Source: Desulfobacteraceae bacterium 4572_19 (lineage in GTDB: Bacteria > Desulfobacterota > Desulfobacteria > Desulfobacterales > NBLS01). From it: a DNA stretch of 12,602 nt. A model generated the notes under the pieces. The model was not told where the DNA came from, made no database searches, and saw only the letters and a list, made by a program, of their open reading frames with translations. Shown piece by piece: positions 1 to 7,300 of this stretch. Within the stretch, counting starts at the first letter, position 1. Each line of letters begins with the position of its first letter. Position numbers and translations under genes: made by a program. The stretch lies in contig NBLS01000005.1 of the NCBI GenBank assembly GCA_002084385.1, positions 1 through 12,602 of the forward strand. Direction: 5' to 3'.

Positions 1-198
1 GAACACCATGTAATTGAAAAGGCATCGAACAGTCCCGAAGAGTTGCTATCTGATGCCATGGCATTTGCTATGACATTTCAGAAAAAACGTGGAATATTTG
101 GTACCCATAAAAGCAGACTTTATGGATATATAATAGATATTATGGAAACGCAGGATCCTAAATACATAGATACACTTGATTTATTTGTTCAGGAGTGA
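1..198 (+). CDS. Enoyl-CoA hydratase/isomerase family protein, C-terminal end (partial)
   Basis: The plus-strand frame is open from the window edge to a TGA at 196-198 and gives the last 65 residues of a protein. The tail contains a run of the type AMTFQKKRGIFGTHKSRLYG followed by an acidic stretch ending near DPKYIDTLDLFV. This resembles the C-terminal helices of crotonase-fold enoyl-CoA hydratase/isomerases in Desulfobacterales, which act in fatty-acid or aromatic acyl-CoA degradation. The catalytic domain lies outside the window, so the substrate cannot be read. It is the only plus-strand gene here and converges on the 2TM pseudogene that ends at 243. I see no convincing terminator in the 44 bases between them. 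Confidence 0.55.
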   Translation, partial: EHHVIEKASNSPEELLSDAMAFAMTFQKKRGIFGTHKSRLYGYIIDIMETQDPKYIDTLDLFVQE

Positions 199-242
199 AA
201 AAGAAATAACTCTCTTCTGCTTTTTAGCTTAAATTTTTGGAA

Positions 243-462
243 TTACTCTTTTTTTTTCATCATCTCTTGTATTTTTTTTTCTTCCCACTCTTTGCCCAGA
301 AATTTATCTTTAAGAATAAAAATTTTTGAGGCATGAAGTACAATCGATGAGATTGATAGTTATAAGAAGAATATTAACTCCCGCATATGTCAGTAAATTT
401 CTATAGAAATCTTTTAAATCTTTTACTTTTGTTTTTGCTTTTTCGTATTTTTCATCATCCAT
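243..462 (-). pseudogene. 2TM-domain membrane protein, internally deleted and frameshifted
   Basis: The ATG at 460-462 has a good ribosome binding site (AAGGAA, five bases upstream). The first frame reads MDDEKYEKAKTKVKDLKDFY, then a hydrophobic helix (RNLLTYAGVNILLITINLI), and stops at a TAA at 310-312 after 50 residues. A second frame picks up near 345 with IVLHASKIF and runs to the TAA at 243-245 through GKEWEEKKIQEMMKKKE. These two halves match the start and the end of the 2TM domain family, small proteins with a cytoplasmic amphipathic head, two membrane helices and a DWEERKI-like tail. The loop and most of the second helix (about 20 residues) are missing, and the two halves are out of frame. 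A deletion near 340-350 therefore destroyed the gene. Confidence 0.65.
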
Positions 463-516
463 TATGGTTCCTTATGTTTTTATTACCTGAAAATTTCATT
501 CTTTGTTTATGAATAG

Positions 517-1236
517 TTACAAAATATTATCTAATACTTCTCTAAATGTTGAGGCAGGAACATCAACTCCTGTCCATAAGGAGAGAGTGCTTCTTGCCTG
601 ATGGGAAAGATTTGTAAGGCCGTTTACAAATTTAATATTGTCTGACTCGGCTTTTTCCTGATAAAAATTTCTTTTCCTGCCGTAATTAAAATCAACGATC
701 AGACTACATTCAGGAATATCGAGTTTAGAAATTATTTCGGCATATTCGGGTTGTTCTTCTACACCTGAAACAGGAGATGCATTGATCATAATATTTACCG
801 GAAGCGGTCGCTTTAATAAATCTTCAATGGGAAGAACCTCTCCTGCAATTCTTTTTGCAATCTCTTCAGATTTTACCAAATTTGCACTGGAAATATATAT
901 TCGTTTAATACGGAGCCAGTTTAACATAAAAACTGCTGCCATTGCGACACCGCCTGAACCAAATACAATTGCAGATTTATCGTGTGGATCAAATCCTGCT
1001 TCCTCAATGGTATGCATAAAACCTATGGCATTGGAGTTATATCCTTTGAGTTTATTATTTTTTATTATAACAGTATTTATTGCACCAACAATATTAGCAC
1101 CTTCTGAAATTTGTTCAAGATAGGGAATTACAGCTTCTTTGTATGGAATAGTGATATTTGCACCTGAAATATTTAAAACCCGTAGGCTATTTAACGCCTC
1201 AATTTTATTAATCGAAGAGGAAGGGGAGGTTGTCAT
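517..1236 (-). CDS. aroE: Shikimate dehydrogenase (AroE) homologue, N-terminally truncated
   Basis: The 239-residue product matches AroE, the NADPH-dependent 3-dehydroshikimate reductase of aromatic amino acid synthesis. Recognisable parts are ANITIPYK with the catalytic Lys at residue 33, GAINTV at 51-56, the nucleotide-binding loop FGSGGVA at 92-98, a NASPVSG motif, and a C-terminal NGLTNLSHQA...LWTG motif. Normal AroE proteins are about 270-290 residues. About 43 residues are missing at the front, including the first strand and helix with the two Ser that bind the shikimate carboxylate. The usual NTDG motif reads NSNA, so the second catalytic residue (Asp102 in E. coli) is Asn69 here. The start is supported by AGGAGA seven bases upstream, and no AroE-like N-terminus can be read in the 100 bases before it. 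The protein is probably not a normal shikimate dehydrogenase. It could be a decaying copy or a repurposed protein. A 161-bp MITE lies 65 bases upstream. Confidence 0.7.
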   Translation of the reverse strand: MTTSPSSSINKIEALNSLRVLNISGANITIPYKEAVIPYLEQISEGANIVGAINTVIIKNNKLKGYNSNAIGFMHTIEEAGFDPHDKSAIVFGSGGVAMAAVFMLNWLRIKRIYISSANLVKSEEIAKRIAGEVLPIEDLLKRPLPVNIMINASPVSGVEEQPEYAEIISKLDIPECSLIVDFNYGRKRNFYQEKAESDNIKFVNGLTNLSHQARSTLSLWTGVDVPASTFREVLDNIL

Positions 1237-1300
1237 ATTTTATCTCCTGTACGCCAAGACAACTTTATATTATTATAAAAGCATAAAAACATCAAGATTC

Positions 1301-1461
1301 GTAACCGTTCACGAATAAGAAATGTGATTTTTCGGTAATCTCACATTTGTAAGCGTTCACAGGTGGGTGCCTTATATTCGCATAAACAGCTTATCATATA
1401 ATCGTTGTCCTAATATATGACAAGCTGTTTACGCAAAGATGAGGTGCTTGTGAACGCTTAC
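1301..1461. mobile_element. 161-bp MITE with 8-bp target site duplication
   Basis: The element begins GTAACCGTTCAC at 1301-1312 and ends GTGAACGCTTAC at 1450-1461. These ends are inverted repeats matching at 11 of 12 bases. The 8-bp sequence CAAGATTC occurs directly outside both ends (1293-1300 and 1462-1469) as an exact target site duplication. GTAA-type ends and 8-bp duplications are characteristic of the IS66 family, so this is probably a non-autonomous IS66-related element. It encodes nothing. Internally it holds a small inverted repeat (AAATGTGA at 1320-1327, TCACATTT at 1341-1348) and a second inward end, GTAAGCGTTCAC at 1349. The 113 bases from 1349 to 1461 are therefore themselves a long imperfect palindrome. 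It accounts for most of the 342-base gap between the AroE homologue and the response regulator. Confidence 0.8.
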
Positions 1462-1578
1462 CAAGATTCTTTAAGAGTTCATAACATAAAGTTAGACAGA
1501 TTAAAGGTTTATAAGTACCATAATATCATATTTGCATAACACCTATTGCAAGTGAATGTACACAACGAGGTAATCCCC

Positions 1579-1965
1579 TTAGCTTACTAAGCTTTTTACG
1601 CTATTTGTAATCTCATCGGCAGAAGCAGGTTTTGGAAGATAATCATCAGCTTCCATATTCATACCGTCATGGTGAGAATATCGGGTTGAGCCAACATGAT
1701 CTGCTACTGCAGTTAACATAACTATGGGAATATCAGATAGTTTATCATCTTCTTTTAATTTTGCACACATTTCATAGCCATCCATTTCAGGCATCATCAC
1801 ATCTAAAACAATGGCATCAGGAATATTGGCTTTAACTTTTGCCAAGCCTTCTACACCGTCATAGGCTAACTCAACTCTAAAACCTTCTTTTTCAAGATAA
1901 CTTTTTACTATGGCAGAAAAATCAGGTTCATCATCAACAACGAGAATTAATTTTTTTTCGCTCAT
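1579..1965 (-). CDS. Single-domain (CheY-like) response regulator
   Basis: This 128-residue protein is a stand-alone receiver domain. It has the acidic pair Asp11-Asp12, the phosphoacceptor Asp55 in IVLDVMMPEMDGYE, Thr85 in IVMLT, and Lys112 in DYLPKP. There is no output domain, so it would act by protein contact or in a phosphorelay, and no partner kinase is in the window. I chose the ATG at 1963-1965 (MSEKKLILVVDD) because it is preceded by AGGGGAG and starts exactly at the family's N-terminus. A longer frame reaches back to an ATG at 2049, but those 28 extra codons lie inside a leader repeat also found upstream of the MetF operon, where that ATG reads ACG. The segment between the phosphosite and Lys112 is unusually long and His-rich (ADHVGSTRYSHHDGMNMEAD). 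Confidence 0.9.
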   Translation of the reverse strand: MSEKKLILVVDDEPDFSAIVKSYLEKEGFRVELAYDGVEGLAKVKANIPDAIVLDVMMPEMDGYEMCAKLKEDDKLSDIPIVMLTAVADHVGSTRYSHHDGMNMEADDYLPKPASADEITNSVKSLVS

Positions 1966-1977
1966 GTTACTCCCCTT

Positions 1978-2060
1978 TTTATATGAAAGTCCATAAAAAC
2001 GCTGTATTATAAAGACTTTCATTTTTTGTTGTGGCGTATTATCCGCCATGGTGGTTATAT
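1978..2060 (-). promoter_or_regulatory. Shared two-hairpin leader element, copy A (response regulator)
   Basis: This 83-base block lies just upstream of the response regulator start and is largely repeated at 9679-9765, upstream of the MetF paralogue, in the same orientation. Read on the minus strand it contains a short GGCG/CGCC stem (2033-2036 with 2044-2047) and a 9-bp perfect stem, ATGAAAGTC with GACTTTCAT (2014-2022 with 1983-1991). The stems and the linker ACAACAAAAA are conserved between copies, whereas loop sequences and loop lengths differ. That pattern suggests a structured RNA leader or a small dispersed repeat. Its ligand or binding protein is unknown. Confidence 0.5.
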
Positions 2061-2153
2061 AAAAGTTAATAAATTATTAATAACTAAGAAACAACTTACC
2101 ACAGTAAATTATTTATCACAAGAAAAAATAATAACCATTTAAGAACAAAAAAA

Positions 2154-2221
2154 GGCTCAACCGGAATTATTGTAATAGAATTATCTTTATTCGTTATTTT
2201 ACAAGTAATTCCGGTTGAGCC
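2154..2221 (-). terminator. Rho-independent terminator of the MetF operon
   Basis: A 16-bp perfect GC-containing stem, GGCTCAACCGGAATTA with its complement, is extended by TTGTAA/TTACAA across one bulged base, enclosing a 23-base AT-rich loop. On the minus strand the stem is followed directly by a run of seven T (2147-2153). It begins about 50 bases after the metF stop. The plus-strand side has no T run, so termination is directed at the MetF operon and isolates it from the response regulator. Confidence 0.85.
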
Positions 2222-2271
2222 CAACAAAAAGTCGTCTCTTGTTTATTTATAAGTTACATTTCATGCAAGTT

Positions 2272-3201
2272 TTAAACTTCAGGCCGAGGGTAAAGTCCTG
2301 CTCTTTTAACAATTTCAGGAACTTTCTCTTCCCACTCTATTGCCATGATATGAAACCCTTTAACCCCTTTAACTTCTTTAAGTCGCTGTATTGCTTCAAC
2401 GCAAATATCAATACCTTCCTGACCCTGTTTTTCTTTAGGAACACCACTTAAGCGTTTTATAATTTCATCAGGTACATCCATGCCGGGTACACGATTTTTC
2501 ATATAACGTGCCATACCAACTGATTTCATTGGAGTCATGCCCGCCATAATATAAGTTTTTTCGTTAAGCCCTCTATCACATATCTGTTTCATCCATAGTT
2601 CAAATTTATCCAAGTTGTAAATACATTGGGTTTGAATAAATTCCGCACCTGCTGCAATTTTCTTTGCAAGTCTTGGTACTCTTATTTCAAAAGGATCCGC
2701 AAAAGGATTTGCAGCAGCTCCAACGAACATATTTGGAGGACGTTTAATATCATCACCCCCAAGAAATTTACCCTCATCTCTCATATATCTTGCGGTTTGA
2801 ACAAGCTGCATGGAATCAATATCATGCACATTTTGACCCTGGGCACAATCTCCAAAACTTTGATGATCTCCAGAAAGACAGAGGATATTATTAATATCAA
2901 AAGACGCTGCCCCAAGAATATCACTTTGGATTGCTACCCTGTTTCTATCACGGGTTACCATCTGAAGGATCGGCTCCACACCGTTAAGTTTAAGATGAAT
3001 ACATGCAGCAAGGGATGACATACGAGTCATGGCTGTTTGATTATCTGTAACGTTAACTGCATCAACATAATCTTTTATCATTTTAGCTTTTTCGATAATA
3101 GCCGCAGATTCACTTCCCCGTGGGGGACCGCATTCAGAAGTAACAGCAATATGCCCTTGGGAAAAAACTTTTTCAAGTTTACTTGGTGTTTTTAAATTCA
3201 T
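2272..3201 (-). CDS. metF: Methylenetetrahydrofolate reductase, catalytic subunit MetF
   Basis: This 309-residue TIM-barrel flavoprotein reduces 5,10-methylene-tetrahydrofolate to 5-methyl-tetrahydrofolate, the last carbon-reduction step of the Wood-Ljungdahl methyl branch. The catalytic Glu is Glu23 in TSECGPPRG (E. coli Glu28). SGDH at 110-113 supplies the Asp equivalent to E. coli Asp120, and Gln192 in FIQTQ matches Gln183. The C-terminus has the KSVGMARYM run seen in anaerobe MetF proteins. Its ATG overlaps the metV stop by four bases (ATGA), so the two are translationally coupled. It is the last gene before the terminator. In acetogens MetF works as a complex with MetV and an Hdr/MvhD module, and the same partners are encoded directly upstream here. 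Confidence 0.93.
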   Translation of the reverse strand: MNLKTPSKLEKVFSQGHIAVTSECGPPRGSESAAIIEKAKMIKDYVDAVNVTDNQTAMTRMSSLAACIHLKLNGVEPILQMVTRDRNRVAIQSDILGAASFDINNILCLSGDHQSFGDCAQGQNVHDIDSMQLVQTARYMRDEGKFLGGDDIKRPPNMFVGAAANPFADPFEIRVPRLAKKIAAGAEFIQTQCIYNLDKFELWMKQICDRGLNEKTYIMAGMTPMKSVGMARYMKNRVPGMDVPDEIIKRLSGVPKEKQGQEGIDICVEAIQRLKEVKGVKGFHIMAIEWEEKVPEIVKRAGLYPRPEV

Positions 3202-3866
3202 AGTTGAACATCCTCCCTTGTAACTGTTCTTGGGCCACCTGCCCTATCGGTTGACCAATCTTTGATAGGAGTCAACTTTTCATAATCATCTAATCTGTCA
3301 AGGGCAGCAAGACGGTCAATAATTAACTGCCATGCACAATCAATATCTTTGCTTATTTCACATTTTCCGGCAGTCGGACCTCCGCATGGACCATTTAAAA
3401 GTCTTTTGGCACATCTCGATACGGGACAAATACCTGCGGTACTGGCAAGTACGCACTCGCCACAAGCCTGGCATCTTTCAGTCCATAATCCCCTTTTTTC
3501 TGTTGCACCAAGAAAACAGGTGTTTACACCCGGATATATTGGGGTAGTATGATATTTTTCAGCCATAAACTGAACCCCAACACCGCATGCAAGGGAGAGA
3601 ACTGCATCATATTGATCTATAACACCACGAACTTCTTCGAGATATTCGTGATCACACTGTCTTTCCAGTGTTTTTTCATCAATTTTTACTTCTTGTCCCT
3701 GATTTAAAAAATAGATGCGAAGGGCGGACGCAAGAACTTCAACTTCTTTTTTTCCCCCTGCTTCGCAAACAGTTACACATTCGTTACAGCCGAGAAGAAG
3801 AATTTTTTTCTGTCCGCTAATCGTTTTAATGATCTCTTCAATTGGCTTTTGTTCTGCAACTATCAT
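3198..3866 (-). CDS. metV: MetV, zinc/iron-sulfur partner subunit of MTHFR
   Basis: This 222-residue protein belongs to the MTHFR C-terminal (MetV) family that accompanies short MetF proteins in acetogens and sulfate reducers. The N-terminal half is a Rossmann-like domain with LLGCNECVTVCEAGGKKEV. The C-terminal half is Cys-rich, with CQACGEC, CPVSRCAK and GPCGG motifs that bind metal or an Fe-S cluster. Its role is to link MetF flavin chemistry to the electron-carrier module. The ATG has a strong AGGAGGT Shine-Dalgarno sequence that overlaps the mvhD stop, and the gene ends inside the metF start codon, so it is tightly coupled on both sides. Confidence 0.92.
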   Translation of the reverse strand: MIVAEQKPIEEIIKTISGQKKILLLGCNECVTVCEAGGKKEVEVLASALRIYFLNQGQEVKIDEKTLERQCDHEYLEEVRGVIDQYDAVLSLACGVGVQFMAEKYHTTPIYPGVNTCFLGATEKRGLWTERCQACGECVLASTAGICPVSRCAKRLLNGPCGGPTAGKCEISKDIDCAWQLIIDRLAALDRLDDYEKLTPIKDWSTDRAGGPRTVTREDVQL

Positions 3867-3878
3867 AGATGAGACCTC

Positions 3879-4310
3879 CTATCTCTCTTGTTTATTTTTA
3901 ACTTTAATGGGATTTGGTCCCAGTTTAAGAATTTTATCATGCATCTCAATTGCATATTCAGCAAAAAGTGTTCCTTCGCCGGATGAAAGATTGTACATTT
4001 GAACCCTTTCACCTTCAACACCAACTTTTTCCAGAAGTGTAGCCACTTGTTCAACTCTTTTTCTTGCCTGGAGATTGCCGGTGCTAAACTGACAACTGCC
4101 TTCCATGCATCCAACTACATAAACTCCATCAGCACCTTTTTCAAATGCCCTAAGCAAGTGAATTACATCAACCTTTCCTGTACATGGAACACGAATTATT
4201 CTGATATTTACAGGGTATTTAAGTCTCATGGAACCTGCCAGGTCCGCTGCGGAGTACCCTCAGAAATTACAGCAAAAAGTTATTATAATCGGTTCAAATT
4301 CCAGACTCAT
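3879..4310 (-). CDS. mvhD: MvhD/FlpD-type electron-transfer subunit, selenocysteine-containing
   Basis: This small [2Fe-2S] protein passes electrons between HdrA and its partners. Read conventionally it seems to start at 4229 with a normal family interior (VPCTGKVD; GCMEGSCQFSTGN) but no N-terminus. The missing part lies directly upstream in the same frame. The ATG at 4308-4310 overlaps the hdrA stop as ATGA, and the frame reads MSLEFEPIIITFCCNF, a UGA at 4260-4262, then GYSAADLAG. Family members have CNWC followed by x-Y-x-x-A-D-x-A-G, so the UGA replaces the second Cys of a CxxC pair, at residue 17. A SECIS-like hairpin follows at 4230-4245. The full product is 143 residues, the usual family length. 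VhuD-type members of this family are known selenoproteins in methanogens. Reading through the UGA is an inference, but a strong one. Confidence 0.9.
4230..4245 (-). promoter_or_regulatory. SECIS-like hairpin in mvhD
   Basis: On the minus strand, 14 bases after the UGA at 4260-4262, the sequence GGACCTGGCAGGTTCC forms a 6-bp stem with one bulged U and a GGC apical loop. The distance from UGA to loop is about 20 bases. Stem, spacing and a G at the start of the loop fit the loose bacterial SECIS pattern that recruits SelB to the in-frame UGA. Confidence 0.65.
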
Positions 4311-7300
4311 AGCACCCCTTCCAGCAAGGACTCGACCTTGCTCAGAATTTGATTATCTTCATACCAGTTTAATTTTATAGCCTTGGCCGGACATTCGGAT
4401 GCACATACTCCACATCCATGACACAGGGCAGTATCTATTTGACTAACACCATCTTCATTAATTTTTGGAACTTCATACGGACAAGATCTTATACAGATAA
4501 GACATGATGCACATAAATTGCCTTCTACTTCTGCAGTAACAGCAGAAAGTGTAAGGAAAGGCTGGGAAAGAAATGTACATGCCCTTGATGCGGCTGCCAT
4601 TGCCTGGGCAATAGTTTCAGTAATTAACTGCGGTGTATGTGCTGTTCCGCAGATAAAAATGCCTTCTTGAGCCATCTCCACCGGTCTTAATTTTACATGG
4701 GCTTCGATAAAAAATCCCTGGGGATTTCGTGCAAGTTTCATAATAGATGAAAGCTCTTCAGTATCTTCTGCTACCACTCCTGCACTTAAGGCAAGAAGAT
4801 CCGTCTCAAAACAAATATTTTTCCCCAATATATGATCATGGAATGTAACGGATAAAATATCATTAACAGATTCAACTACAGGTGGGCTGTTACTATCATA
4901 TCTGAAAAACATTACCCCGAGATTTCGAGCTTCTGTGTAGTAATCTTCAAGAAGACCATACATTCTAATATCACGATAAAGAATATAAACTTCAGTTTCC
5001 GGTCGAAGTTTTTTAATATGAAGAGCATTTTTAATAGCTGCCTGACAACAAACCCTTGAACAATTCGGGTTGTTTTCGTTTCTGGAACCAACACACTGGA
5101 TCATAACAACGCTGTTAAGATCGTCAGTACCTTCTTCTTCTAAGCGGTTTGAAAGCTCAATTTGCGTAACAACTCTCCTATCTTTACCGTATAGATATTC
5201 AGTTGGTTCATACTCCTTTGCACCTGTTGCAAGAATTATTACACCATGTTCAATCTTTCTTTCATACATTCCGGGTCCCACAAGAATTTCTGTGGTAAAG
5301 TTTCCTTTAAAACCTGAAAAGCCAACTATTAAAGATTGTGTAATAACCTGAATGCCTGCATTTGACTGAACCTTGTTAATCAGGTTATCCAAGTAAATTT
5401 GTATATCTTTACCCTCTATGGTTTCAGTTAGCTTTTTTGAAAAACCGCCCAAATTGCTCTCTTTTTCCATCAAAATTACTTCATAATTTTGTTCAGCAAG
5501 ACCTAATGCTGCATTCATTCCGGCAATTCCACCGCCTATTACCAGAGCTTTTCTTGTAACAGGAATTTGTTTATCATGAAGGGGCCTTAGATTAACAGCA
5601 CGGGCAACAGCCATTCTTATCAGATCTTTTGCTTTTTCTGTTGCCTGCTCTGGGGTATCTGAATGACACCATGAATTTTGATTGCGAATATTTGCCATTT
5701 CAAAGAGATATTTATTTAATCCGCATGATTCAAGGGTGTCCATAAAAATTGGTTCATGTGTTTTTGGAGTACAGGATGCCACCACAATTCGATTGAGTTT
5801 ATGCTCAATTATAAGATCTTTCATTTGATCTTGTGCATCCTGACTGCATGTGAAAAGATTTTCTCCGGTGTATGCAACATTAGGAATTGTTGCCGCATAT
5901 TGTTCAATATCGGGAACATTAATAACTCCGGCTATATTTATTCCACAATCACAAACAAATACTCCAACCCTTGGCTCAACATTTTTAATATCAATTTCAT
6001 CTGGAATTTCAACGGTTTTAATACATGTTCCCCTTGCTTCTGCAAGTAATCCTCCTGCTACACAAGAGGCCGCACTTGCTTCCACAACAGAAGATGGAAT
6101 ATCTTTGGGACCCTGGAAAACTCCACAGGCAAATACTCCGGGTCTTGATGTTGATAAAGGTGACATGGGATCATTTTTTACAAAATTATATTGGTCAACT
6201 TCTATATCAAGCTTTTTTGCAAGTTCGGCTGTTGATTTGGAAATAGTAAGACCTACAGATAAAACAACCATATCAAAATCTTCACTGATAATTTTACCGT
6301 CTTCATTAGCATAGCGAAGTGTTAAATCACCGTTTTCTCTAACTTTATCAACAGTGTGTATCCTTGCCTTTTCAAAACGAACATTCTCTTTATTTTTTGC
6401 ACGATCATAATAAAGTTCATAATCTTTTCCAAATGTTCTGATATCCATATTAAAAATTGCACAATCTAACTCTTTTTCGGAATGTTCCTTTGCTATCATG
6501 GCATCTTTAATGGCGTACATACAACATACAGAAGAGCAGTATCCATTATCACACCTGTTTTTATCCCGTGACCCTATACATTGAAGCCATGCAATTTTTT
6601 TAGGTTCCTTACCATCAGATGGTCTTGCCAGATGTCCCAAGGTTGGGCCTGATGCACTTAATATTCTTTCAAATTCAAGGCTTGTCAGTACATTAGGGCT
6701 TGAATTATATTGATAAGCATCATTTAAGGAAGACGGATCAAAAAGTTCAGTTCCGGGGCATAGAATTACAGCACCAACGTCAAGCTGGGATTCGACCACT
6801 GTTTGATTATGGTCAATGGCACCTGCAAGGCATGCATCCACACATTGGTAACATTCTGAGCAAACTCCGCATTTTAAACACCTTGCTGCTTCATTTCGGA
6901 CATCTTCTTCGCTGAAACCTGCGGCCACTTCATTAAAGTTACCTTCTCTCTCTTCTACCGGGAGATGCTTTATTTCAACTCTTTTTCTTTGGGGTTCAAA
7001 ATCAATATCAGGTTTATAAAAACTCCACTCTTTTTGCCTTCCCTCTTTAAGATCAAGACCATTTATATAACGGTCAATACTTTCAGCAACTTCTTTTCCG
7101 CAAGCTACAGCGTCAACTACTGATTTTGGACCATAGACGGCATCGCCACCTGCAAAAACCCATCCAAGGGGAGTTTGAAAAGTATTAATATCCACATCAA
7201 GACCGCCCCTTGCACCGATAGAAATATTTTGATTTTGTGCAAAATCAAATTCTCCCATCTGCCCGATAGCTACAATGATTGTATCTCCTTCTAAAGATAC

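Noticed and set aside
1349..1461. 113-bp palindrome treated as the whole mobile element
   Set aside because: Its direct flanks do not form a duplication, whereas the larger 1301-1461 unit has an exact 8-bp duplication.
1301..1461. CRISPR array from the recurring GTAAGCGTTCAC motifs
   Set aside because: The copies are inverted and irregularly spaced, and they mark transposon ends with target duplications.
2011..2013. TATAAT-like sequence in the leader elements as a promoter -10 box
   Set aside because: No acceptable -35 sequence lies at the right distance on the minus strand, and the motif is within a hairpin loop of AT-rich sequence.
1966..2049. 28-codon N-terminal extension of the response regulator
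   Set aside because: It is the translation of the leader repeat; the second copy has ACG in place of this ATG, and the shorter start has the good ribosome binding site.
3879..4229. MvhD starting at the internal ATG at 4229 (116 residues)
   Set aside because: That start lacks the conserved N-terminal Cys/Sec region, which is encoded just upstream, and its ATG lies at the edge of the SECIS-like stem.
5756..6314. Plus-strand open frames opposite hdrA, metF and metV
   Set aside because: They are antisense to strongly conserved genes, mutually overlapping, and show no recognisable domain.
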